From Steromphala cineraria (taxonomy: Eukaryota > Mollusca > Gastropoda > Trochida > Trochidae), in contig OU744720.1 of the NCBI GenBank assembly GCA_916613615.1, forward strand, positions 70,262,471 through 70,326,470: a DNA stretch of 64,000 nt, written 5' to 3'. Below, piece by piece: positions 37,334-47,887 of this stretch. Made by a program: the position numbers and the translations under genes. Within the stretch, counting starts at the first letter, position 1, and every line of letters starts with the position of its first letter. The notes below the pieces were generated by a model that saw only the letters and a program-made list of their open reading frames with translations, was not told where the DNA came from and ran no database searches.

Positions 37334-38535
37334 TGCCTCGTTTACACTAGACCACGATTAGGCCACGATGGCCACGATTCAATATCTTTTTTTAAATCGC
37401 AACTCAACGTATGAAGCGTAGGGTAGCGCAGATAGAAATCGTGGTGATCGCAACGGATCTCAATGATCGCGAGGCATCTCTATAATCGTGTCGAAATATT
37501 AAACATGTTTAATATTTTGCCACGATCATGCCTATTTTTTTAGTGATCGTTTCAGAACGTGGTAGGGCGTAGTAGAGCGTTATCATCGGGACAGAGTGCA
37601 TTAGAGCGTATTAGAGCGCACAAAAGCGCAATGGAGCGTATCGAGATGATCGTAACACATCGTGTAAGATGTTACTTCAAATGTCCCCACGATTCTAACA
37701 ACATGTATTGCGCTCTATTTCGATTATTTTACGATATCCTACGTTGCGTCACGTTGTCTACATTATAGGCCTGTTTGCGGATGTTTTAGCAAGCTGTACT
37801 ACGAATACCGTTCACGCTCTACCACGCTGTACCTCGCTCTGTTACTCTCTGTCACGATCTATAACGCTCTCAAGTTTTGCACTACGTTCCGTTGCGTTGG
37901 GATTTTCCCTATAAATTGTCTCACGCTGCCAAGCGACAACCATTGTGATCTAACTGTCAGTAGCATAACAAGTATCGTCATTCAAGACACATCATGGCAA
38001 CCAAAAAAGCAAAGGGCAAGGGAAAGGGCTCCGAAATTGCCATCGCTTCCCGAATGCATGAGAACGATGCATCTTCTAACCCAGACACCATAGAGAGGAG
38101 AGTTACCAATTCAGACAATTCTCCATATTGAACTCGCTGAATGAAGTGACATAATATATACATAACATGTACTTCTTATACCAATAGAAATAATCGTGTT
38201 ATTCGTGCTCGTAATTGTCACATAAAAGGCAACAAAAGGCAACAGATCATTGTGAACGTATCAAAGCAGATCGTATGATGGAATCGTAATGATCGTAAAC
38301 GGTCGTTTAGATCGTCAAGCATTCGTAACACATCTTCCCTGAAGCGCAACACGTCGGATATTAACTCGTACTAATGCGTACTAGGTCGTATTGCAACGTA
38401 TCAAAACGTAACAGAACGTTCAAAAACGAAAAAAATAAATAAAAAGTGGCACGATCATAAAGATCTACTGCGATAATTGGTTCGTATCAGATCGGTATAA
38501 TCGTGGCCTAATCGTGATCTAGTGTAAACGAGGCA
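37334..38535. mobile_element. 1.2-kb TIR element, PIF/Harbinger-like, with phased CpG arrays
   Basis: The terminal inverted repeats are about 36 bp, differing at one position, and begin TGCCTCGTTTACACTAGA. TAA stands immediately outside both ends (37331-37333 and 38536-38538), a 3-bp T-W-A target duplication typical of PIF/Harbinger elements. No transposase is present, so the copy is non-autonomous. The interior is strikingly organised: CG dinucleotides recur every 10 bp in three blocks, at 37568-37638 (in ...GAGCGTATTA... units), 37815-37866 (in CACGCTCTAC-like units) and 38367-38428 (in ...ACGTATCAAA... units). CGT motifs are spaced about 9-13 bp apart at 38260-38340. A 45-residue open frame lies in the middle (37994-38131). 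Confidence 0.85.
37994..38131 (+). CDS. Small lysine-rich open frame inside the TIR element
   Basis: A 45-codon ATG-to-TGA frame reading MATKKAKGKGKGSEIAIA then a polar, Ser/Asn/Asp-rich tail. The start is preceded by ACACATC and the element around it is otherwise non-coding. The KKAKGKGKG stretch resembles a nuclear-localisation or DNA-contacting tail. It could be the first exon or remnant of a helper DNA-binding protein from the autonomous parent, or chance. I do not recognise a family. Confidence 0.25.
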   Translation: MATKKAKGKGKGSEIAIASRMHENDASSNPDTIERRVTNSDNSPY

Positions 38536-38538
38536 TAA

Positions 38539-39406
38539 GATAAACAATGTTAATTTATGATCTCCGAGCCAAACCTATAATTTGTAAAACAAGGAAATGT
38601 GTTAGTAACATTATATCAGGCAACTCACATTGTCTGATATATCAACATGTGTACCTTGTCTGGACGAGTCGATTATGGAATACAAATACACGCCCTCAGA
38701 CTGATACATTTCGTTTCTGTTCGTGTTTCTCATTTGTCACGAAAATACCGTACTCGACAATAAAAGGATTTCAGATTGAAACGTTTAGTCATCAATTGGA
38801 TTGAGGGTTTAGGAATGATTTTACGTTCTCTTCCTTAGGCAGCCGCTTGACGATATCCTCAACGTTAGTTTTTGAATTATGATAAATTAAACATAGCGTT
38901 CTAGAGCATTTGTTTGCAGACATAAGTGAAAAATTACAACTTGCATACGAGGTTAAACATTTGATGTCAGACTTTCAAGATGGATGCGCTCCGAGTATTT
39001 AATGCATCACTTTCTCCATGTAGATTCAGAAAACGAGTCGTCAATAACTCACTTCAGATTACAATTATGTCGTTAGAATGATGTCAAGTAGAATGATTAA
39101 CATGTTCTGCATATCAACCCTGCATTGAATATACATGGTACATAAAAATGTAACTTGATGGTGAAAGTCTTAACGGGATGTCGTCACTGTGTCGAGAGGT
39201 AAACAACAAACAGCCGGTTCGTATCTCTCTTTAGGTAAAATTTAAAAGCGTGTAGCTCAATCTTAACGTATTAAAAGTATTACATTTTCTTACCCAAATA
39301 TACAAGATAAACAAATATGTGAATGAGGAAAAAATATGGCATAACCAAAATGAGATGATCGAATCTCGCCAGGGCCTCGGAAACTTTGTCTGCAGTAAAA
39401 AACTGT
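38539..39406. other. Intergenic DNA, part 4
   Basis: Nothing recognisable; short open frames on both strands show no domain. Confidence 0.5.
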
Positions 39407-39420
39407 ACTACACGCTTTGT

Positions 39421-39610
39421 TAGACTATCATTTAGTCTCAGAAGTATTTTGTTCAATATTGACAATATTTTTTAACAAATCATGTATTATAACAAAATGG
39501 AGCCCCGAAGATGCTTTAACTTCAGAAGCTGAGCAATCTAGACTTGCTATACTTTTCTAGACTTGGTTGGTCATCAAATTAATATTTTTACTTTAGGGTA
39601 TGGATGACAG
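39421..39610 (+). mobile_element. Interspersed repeat R1, copy 2 (intact, with target duplication)
   Basis: A 190-bp copy of the repeat at 26986-27435, here uninterrupted. ACTACACGCTTTGT flanks it on both sides (39407-39420 and 39611-39624), a direct repeat of 14 bp. ACTAC also follows the other copy, so the true duplication may be as short as 9 bp. A 9-14-bp duplication points to target-primed reverse transcription, so R1 is probably a SINE. I could not identify a convincing polymerase III box. Confidence 0.75.
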
Positions 39611-39624
39611 ACTACACGCTTTGT

Positions 39625-40091
39625 GTTCAAATGCTACACTGAATTTAAAAGCAGAGTTTGTATCATAATTGAGAACGTTTCCGGGTAAATGTCAACAATT
39701 TGGTAACTTTGTGACATATGTGATAGTATTTAGCCAAATAGTATTAAGAAACAGAAACAGATTTTTTTCACTCTACTATTTATGGTAAATCGATAGTTGA
39801 TTGAACGTAAGCGATCACCTTCTTACGTGATACGTGCACTTACTTTGAAAGTAATGAAATAAATGTTGTTCAGTAACTGTCTGGCGGGAGTCGGGACAGT
39901 GAGATGAATACTTAAAAAAAAATCATGACATGTTTGGTGTCTTCTTATTCGTAGTCGTTTCCTAAATATTTGATATTATTACGACGATTACAATGATAGA
40001 CTGAATTAATTGAAATCTATCACTCGTACATGCAGCTATTATGATCTTAGAAGTGCTCTATGGGGGTTGTGTCAGGTGGCCTTTGAACTCC
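39625..40091. other. Intergenic DNA, part 5
   Basis: Nothing recognisable apart from AT-rich sequence leading to the tandem duplication at 40092. Confidence 0.5.
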
Positions 40092-40161
40092 AGCCAGACT
40101 AGAGAGCCATCATCACGATTAGATCGAGCCAGACTAGAGAGCCATCATCACGATTAGATCG
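40092..40161. repeat. 35-bp tandem duplication
   Basis: Two perfect head-to-tail copies of a 35-bp unit starting AGCCAGACTAGAGAGCCATC. They lie just before the minisatellite at 40.25-40.56 kb. Confidence 0.9.
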
Positions 40162-40253
40162 AAAACGGTTCCTTTGAGATTCGGTTAGGCAGTTTTTGTA
40201 AGGGTTCATTTGCTGGATCGTAGACAGGTTTTGAAACACGTGATTATTGGAAG

Positions 40254-40560
40254 AACCAGGAAAAAAAGATACCACACCAGGACCGAGGCAAGACATGCCT
40301 CAGGACCAAGAAAAGAGACCCCTTAGGACCAGGATATAACGTCCTTTAGGACCAGGACAAGACGTTCCTTGCGACCAGGACAAGACTCCCCTTAAGACCA
40401 GGACAGGACGTCCCTTAGGACCAAGAAAAGACGTCCCTTAGGACCAAGAAAATACGCCCCTTAGGACCAAGAAAAGACGCCCCTTAGGACCAAGAAAAGA
40501 CGTCCCTTAGGACCAAGAAAAGACGCCCCTTTGGCCAAGAACAATAAGTCCCCTTAGAAC
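40254..40560. repeat. Minisatellite, 24-bp unit, about 12 copies
   Basis: The core unit is TTAGGACCAAGAAAAGACGT followed by CCCC or CCC. Copies on the left carry AGGACCAGGA; those on the right carry AGGACCAAGA and are more uniform, so the right side was homogenised more recently. A 24-bp unit keeps reading frame, which lengthens chance open frames here. Confidence 0.9.
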
Positions 40561-43120
40561 TGGCTTCCATCAACACAAGATCCATATTAAATTATTTAAC
40601 GAACTGTCAGAGTTTGTTGGTTATGATGGTTAGCTAAAGATACCGTATTTAGATCTTTGACGCATCAATGCATCAACTTTTGATTATTGATGTAAGATGT
40701 TGATAGTTGATGATGATTTTAAGCCCAATAGAGGCCATGCAGTTAGGAAATATCGTTGAGGTAACTCCGTTGATATTCTTCTAGAGTTTACTAAGTGTAC
40801 TGTAGGATGTAATATTCAATTAAAATATAACAGGGTTTTCTGCATCTGATGAAATATGAATTGAATGCTCTTGAAGAACTAAAACTGCATCTTTAATTGT
40901 CACAGCATGTTTATTTTTTTCTTAAGTTTTCGAAGGTTAACCATCTCATTTCTTAACGTTCTTTTTCATGGTGAACAAAAAAGCGTTATGTATCAAGCAA
41001 AATCTTGATGCGATCATTTCATGTTAAAATCTTTTGAATTTAAGAGTCAGGGAAACGTTTTCGTGTAGCTTTACCAGATTTGTGACATTCGTAAAAAAAC
41101 ACCATGTATTATTTCTAACATATTTCTTTCAATTTGTAATGTTTGATTTATTGTCATGAGATCCAGTTAGTTCCGTAAGAAGACCTGCTAAGTGCTTTTT
41201 ATTCCTTACCCAAACTGGGCATCAGGCATCGCATTATTCTAAGTGTGGAAATGTCACATTTCCTCACGTGACATCTTTCCATACAAACAACTGTACTGAC
41301 AAGACACAGATCCTCTTTCCTTCAACACAACTCATTATGTTCTTATTTTACATGTTTATTATACAAAAATAGCATCTTGGCAAATCAAACATGAATATCA
41401 AACAACACTGCTCATTGCTTACATACGTTATTTGCATATATGCCTTCAACACGAGATTTCACGAGGCTTTGCGAGATTCACATGGTCGTCATGACGACCA
41501 TCTCCAGATTGTCTTGGGCAATTTTCAATACATTTCTGATCCATTTACAATTTCTTCTATAAAAGAAAAACGAACTTGGGATAAGAAGTTACAAAACCTT
41601 AAACTGTAGATATCCAATAAAGTTGAGTAGACCCTTAGGTTCATTATAGATAACATTAAACACATTGTTGGTCACGTGGTAATCCGTAATACATTGAAAC
41701 AAATATAATATTTCATATGTTAAAATTAATCGTAGAAGCCAATGATGGATAATCAAATCAAATAAATAAGATGGCAAGTTCATTTCATAAATTAGTTATT
41801 TCATGAACACACACAAATATATTATTGCCTTTACTTGAAGCACTCAACGATCTATTGATATTCTAGTAGCAGTGTTTCCAAATGTGCAATCGTGAATAAC
41901 ATGAAAACAGTTGTATTATGTACAGAAAACAAACTTCAAACAATAAATTATATTATTAACACTATATTACACATTAACATACTTTCAAATATCTACACAT
42001 TCAAACAAACTTGTGCAGCATAATCCACAACAAAACGACAACTGTAACACAAACTAATAACATAGAAACGTGTTTAGAATCATAGTGTTGTCCAAACAAT
42101 ATGCCGTAAAAAGGTACATTAACATAGCCGAGAGTTTGGACCACAAGTTACTATTGCGGCCATTGCCCGTAATGGTAGGTAGGAAGGTAAGTGGATAAAA
42201 TGGCTACATTGGACCATAAAATGACCAACATACCATTGCCTGTAACACAAAGATTAAGAGTTACCTCCCTTATCAAAATGGCCCTACTTCCGTCTGAGCA
42301 GTTTTGTCAGAGGTAACCCGGATGAAAACGAATCAGCGGAATGTGGCATGAATGTAAAGAATCAGGCCGTCACGTGGGGAGCGTGTGTATAAGATGTGTA
42401 CAAGATGTGTCTTCGTCAAACAGTTACATATATTGCACATATGAATACTGAGCAAGCATTACATCAGATTACCATTGGAGAGCAGTTTAAAATTAAATGA
42501 AATTCAACATGACATAGAATTTTATACTGAACTGATGATTTCCTTACAAGAAGATTCAAGTTAAAAAAAAGAAGCCGAAAACAAAGGAAACGTTAAATTT
42601 ATGGATGACAATCCCTTTATTGCTAGCATACATACCTCGTTGTAAATGTGCTTTATCCTCAATATGATGAAAAATAAAGCACATGCTTTGTTAACAACTA
42701 AACGTGTTGCCATCCATACATATTGCCTTTCCAAATGGAATGCAACATTCTAATATAATACTTATATAAACCAAACCTATTTTACAGGAGTGATTAAGAG
42801 AGTAAATGTTTAGTGTCACTCTGGCAATATTAGAGCTAGAATATTTTACCGTATTTGTAGTTTTTAATTCTCAATCGTGCAAGTGTAATCAAATACTCCT
42901 TACATGCGTATAAAATCAAGAACATTAAATCCCTGTCATCACGTTTCTAACATTATCGCCTTATCGTCACAATCAGCATCTTGCAGCCCTTAATGACCCA
43001 TTCATAATCCTCGTTAACATCGCTTTAATGATTGACACTCATGAAGTAAATTAAATACATAAAGGATGCGACATGCAATTAACAAACCGTGGATTTCTAA
43101 AGAAAGATGCATCCATACGA

Positions 43121-43204
43121 ATCTAGCGAGAATTCACGATAATCTCGTGAGAATTCATGATAGTCTCGCGAGAAATTTCGATATCCTCGCGAGATTGAAC
43201 GATA
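43121..43204. repeat. Four 21-bp units with TCTCGCGAGA-like palindromes
   Basis: Four contiguous 21-bp units, each with a variant of TCTCGCGAGA followed by AATTCACGATA: ATCTAGCGAG, ATCTCGTGAG, GTCTCGCGAG and TCCTCGCGAG at 43121, 43142, 43163 and 43184. The period is two helical turns, placing the palindromes on one DNA face. TCTCGCGAGA is a known transcription-factor palindrome in animal promoters. No gene start is seen nearby. Confidence 0.85.
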
Positions 43205-45992
43205 TCACGACAATTGCTGAGATAGTGACACTGTGTAATCAATAGCTTGCTGGCCACATATTTATAACCTTCACTTTATATGGTAATTTATGGAGATTTG
43301 ACTGTAAGCAGTTTCACCCGAACTGCCTTTACGCATTTCATTATGATCGAGATTAACCAAGTAGTTGCAGGTGCTTGAGCTATTCTGCAAATTGCATTAT
43401 TAACCTTAGATTAAGGTGGATTCAAGGTACTTAAATAAGCAATGCTTGACTATAAATCTTGTCCATGCAATAGTTGTCTGATGGTCGGAAAAAACGTATT
43501 CTAATTCGTTTGAATTTTTAAAATAAAATAAATTTTGTTCATATTTATCATATATTAGTCTCTTAAAGGATGGCAAGGGTACCGTATCAAATACAAATCG
43601 TGTAAACACCATGTCATTCAATCGAAGTTTAAGATCAGATTTTTCGAATCGAACGACATGTATACGCAAATAATTACGATAGAATTTCACAACTCGCGAA
43701 GACTATTTACAATACAGCTTACAGTAAAGACACACGTGACTGAATTGGCGCTGACGTCACACTCCTAGATCTAGGCACGTGACAACCGGAAGTGATAACC
43801 ACTTCCGCTCTAGAGGACGGAAGTGAATGAAGCGCTTAACACGTAGGACGCCTCGCTGTGTTATAAGTAAGCAACATCAATATTTGTATCCTGCTTTCTT
43901 GGAAATTATAAACATCCTTCGTGATGTGCGTTTTCATCATGAAAAATTCAAACACGTAACTTTCTCCCTAGAAACGAAGAGTCCCATAATACTGTTCAAA
44001 TTAACCAGTTATCAAGAAGATTTTTGAATTCATAAAGTATTCATGATGTGAAAAATTCACGAAAAAATAGAGTAATTAAGGGAAATTGTTCACGTCATAG
44101 GGATCCAGCATATACATAAGAGATGTTGAAATTAAATACTGTAATATAGGCTGTTGATAAATGCCATTCAAATAATACCATGAAATAGGTGTTTATTGCT
44201 CGAACAAGTGTTGGACCTCTGACACTTATAATATGAAACATTGAATATATAACTATACCGATGTTGTATACATTGAATAATTTGATGACGAAATCATACG
44301 TCTTTTAACTAATGAAATTAGGTTTGCATACAAACACAAATGTATTGTTATTAGAAACAGTTGACGTATCTATTTAGAAATTCAAGCTTTTATTCTTATT
44401 GATAACCAAGAAAGCACACGAAGCAGTCGCCTATTATCATAACAACTTATGCTGATTCATATCCATAAAGCTCTTCCGAAATTAGGAATGCTCTCTTATA
44501 GAAAATATTGGTTGGAAAATTGGCAAGTAATTGACGGTTTGGTTCATTGAATGATATTAGATATATGAAACATACGATGCATAAAGGTTAATCAAATCAA
44601 ACCCTGCAACATTTACCCATGAGAATAGTACATTTTGAACGTTAATCATTTCACTGTTATGATATTAATACTGAAAACGCTCATCCATAAAACACAATAA
44701 GATACATCCCTCACGTATTGAGAAGTAGGGCATTCACAAAACTTGGTATAATTGATTATTCATGAGCGATACAGATGGTTTGAGTGCATTATATTATAAA
44801 TTGATAAATCAATGAGGAATAACTGGCAATAGTCCACTCCCGACCGGGCTATGTTAACCCCATAGCTGTGTAATTACATAAACTGTACGTGTTCTGGCCA
44901 TTTACGTAAAGGTAGGCAGTGTGATGCGTGGAATGTGAACAGATGCTGTAACTTCGCCGTTAGGGCTAGTGTAGCACGTTATTTCCACACAATTTATCAG
45001 TTGAAACAATACTTTCCTCAGATGTAGAAGCATGTTATTACTTAACTCCGTTAAGAAAGAATATATGTCACATTTCAAGTGACAAACTGGATGCGGCAAT
45101 TTTTGTGTGAAAACCTGTTCTTCTTTTGAGGTAGGGAAATGGGTTCGCAAAGGTTAACCGAGCATTGCATCTTGCTAAAAAATCATGAATTGTACAAAAA
45201 AAATAGTCTTGCAAAAATTTACATTCATTTTCTTTTCGTGATACCCCGTTATTTCTCTAAATGTGCACCGTTGCCTTTCAGTGCCAGATGGCAAGGTGAC
45301 CAGACAAACACGAGTAAATCTAATTAATAGAATACCCAACTGTGCCAAATCCTAATTTACGCCTATACCGAGGGGAATGCCAAATGGCTCTGGTGTGGCT
45401 GTGACATTAACAATTGGGAGCACGATGCTAATAAGTCCCAACCAATAGTTCACGCCTTGGAAAACCGAACTTCTGGCACGATACTGGGTTACATGGCTAT
45501 AAGAAACACGCGATTTGGACTTATATTTCTAGAAATCCAAAGACATGTGTGATGATCTTCAGTCGTCCTATCATTTAAAAAGATACTTGAAAATTGGAGG
45601 ACCAAAATAATTGGACTCGTGTATCTATCACAAAACTCGAAAATAAGTCATACAATTTTATCGTAAAAGTTTCACAGAAGTATATGAGCAGCAGTTATCC
45701 TCTTCAGAAACTGCCCTTGTAAATTTTCAAATGATATTTAAAATCGAGTTTTTATAAAGCCCCCGGTGATGACCGGAAATTGACCCAAGAATTATTTCCA
45801 TAATATTTTCATTCATCCTTATTATTTCCCTGCAACCCGTGGCGTCCTCATAATCCCTAACCTAACTTTCCTTGCCAAATCGCCTTACAAGATAAGCCTC
45901 AAGGAACAGGTCACCTGGTAAAGAGCATTAAAGACAATCAATGTAACATAAAACTAACGATGGCTTGGGGTCCTAAGAATGAGGTATAGGCC

Positions 45993-46075
45993 AAGTCCAG
46001 CGTTTGCGCAACGGAAGTATGATAACCAGTTTTTGAAAACTGGTAAGTTAAACCTTTTGCGCAAACGTTGGACTT
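45993..46075. repeat. Inverted repeat with inner palindrome
   Basis: Outer arms 45993-46011 and 46057-46075 match at 18 of 19 (AAGTCCAGCGTTTGCGCAA). Inside, ACCAGTTTTTGAAAACTGGT (46025-46044) is itself a near-perfect palindrome. The sequence would fold as a two-storey hairpin. It may be a small foldback element. Confidence 0.8.
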
Positions 46076-47504
46076 TGCAATGAGTGGACGAGGACTGAAG
46101 CCGAGCGCAAAGCGTAATATCCTACAAGGCGGTTCTCCCCTCTCTTCTTATAAGTCCTCAGTCCTCAAAATCTAGGCGGTAACGAGGTGTTAATATGCAG
46201 AAGCACAAAAATGTTTTCTGGGCAAATAAAGTGATTGTAAGAAAATCAAAATAAATGTAACAACTTCGGGACAACGTTTTTTGAAAAAAAATTAAACAGT
46301 TCTAAAACAAGCTTAACATGCTCGGTCAAGCTACGCTAATCAAAATCAAAATCAAAATCCCCGTCAAAAAGTTGTCTCTCTTTACAACTTCGTCTTCGAC
46401 TACATATATCGGGTTGAGTGGAAATAACGGACCCGCGGCTGATTTTATATGTTACATAAACTAATATCAGATGTGGAAAGAAATGAAGAAGTTTAGTTTA
46501 AAAAAGACGTGCAAAAGTGCCTTTAAATCAACTCTATTTTTGATAGAGACTAATCGGAAATTTTCATCAAAGAATTAAAGATACATTGCAAATTTGCTTA
46601 GACCTTTTCACTTCAGTAATTGGAAATAGTGAGCGCCAATTTCAAATAAAAAAAGCTCGCACGGAAACAACTGTTTGCTCACGTTGAAGAAAGTATTGGA
46701 AAATTCAAACCCAAAAATCAGTAGGCGATGTTATAGGCATATTAGTGTCTAAGAGTATTGACATTTTACACTCTAAATTCCCTGGGTCAAGCAACATGAT
46801 CACACTTTTATACTAATGAACGCTCACGAGGTAATAACACTTTCAACCCTCTTCAATACAAAGTGTCCATTGCATGACACGATCTTCCGTGTCAGTTAAG
46901 ACACGTTTCTAAGTACACAAATCTAATATCACCGAGATGAACAATGGAAGCTTATTACAGGACGTCAAACATAGCAGTTAAACTTTACAGTAATACATTA
47001 CGTTTTCATTCCAAACATACTCTTATTTATAATTCGAATACTAGTGATATTTACATCAGGTGACATACATTACTATGTACAACAAAACATTCAACATTTG
47101 GGTGCATTATTCCGAAGTTCAGTGCATCTCCCTAATAACGCCACCAGGAACGTTAACGACCCAGGCATGTATATTTCACGCTGTTTCCTGGCACCCATGC
47201 CTCACGCATGCTTCAGGTGACCGAACTTCCGGTAACGCAGTGGCCTTAGGCGCATGGCAGCGCCATCTGGCGTGATGTCTGTGCACTGCTGCTTCTGCAA
47301 ATGTCCAGATGCTGATCTCACTCACTTCCGGTGCCTCGGGTCACAACAGAATGAAAAGGTCAAGGCCGCTGTGGGATCACCTTTCTGACAAAAAGCAGAC
47401 GACTTCCTTTCCTCATTCACTCATAGCACTCATTGATTCACATGATATTCACAGTAAGCTTTGAAGATGTTCAGATTTGAGTATAATCCTTCAGGATGTT
47501 CAAA

Positions 47505-47887
47505 TCACCTGATAAATCTCTGAATGTTTGTTGATAGAGTCACAACCGACGTTAGAATCAAGATGGCGTATGAATGTGGCAGAGATTGAGCAGAGTTGAC
47601 AAATACTACCTGGAAGTTTCTCATAGTCCGCCCTTGCGTATTGAAGGCTTCACAAACAAAACTTTCTCCAAACTCAGGAATATATTCCTCTATACGTAAA
47701 ACAGCACATGATACCCCTCGATATGACAAAAGTTGTATCCCACCGCTCGAGTTAACCCTTGACCCCTCAGATTTCCATATGACCTTCGGAACAGGATATC
47801 CAAGTGCAGGACAACGAAGTTCCAAACGTTCCTTGGAAATTGTTATTGTTTCTGTAACGTTGTGTCCGTCGGGGAAATATGGACTTC
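47505..47887 (-). CDS. IgSF-A, terminal exon: Ig domain 3 and C-terminus
   Basis: Acceptor ATTTTTCAG, phase 1, joins in frame after ...VVLR to give GSPYFPDGHNVTET. The exon encodes an I-set-like domain: first core cysteine and proline pattern in LELRCPALGYPVPK, core tryptophan in VIWKSEG, second core cysteine in EFGESFVCEAFNTQG (Tyr replaced by Phe). An extra cysteine lies in the E-strand region (GVSCAVL). Sequons N-V-T and N-S-S support an extracellular position. After the domain, NSAQSLPHSY is followed by a hydrophobic run AILILTSVVTLS and TNIQRFIR, then TGA. The tail could be a GPI-anchor signal (small residues N-S-A as possible attachment site) or a short membrane span; the charged end makes GPI less certain. 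Upstream exons with matching phase are at 55885, 57217 and 58188. Confidence 0.88.

Larger units (their letters stand above)
40561..47504. other. Intergenic DNA, part 6, including probable IgSF-A 3' region
   Basis: Mostly AT-rich with no gene. It includes the 21-bp array at 43121-43204 and the hairpin at 45993-46075. The last 350 bp (about 47140-47500) are clearly more GC-rich than the surroundings and probably include the 3' UTR of IgSF-A. No canonical AATAAA was seen on the minus strand within about 1.5 kb of the stop; a TATAAATAAG variant at about 47024-47033 is the nearest candidate. Confidence 0.5.
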
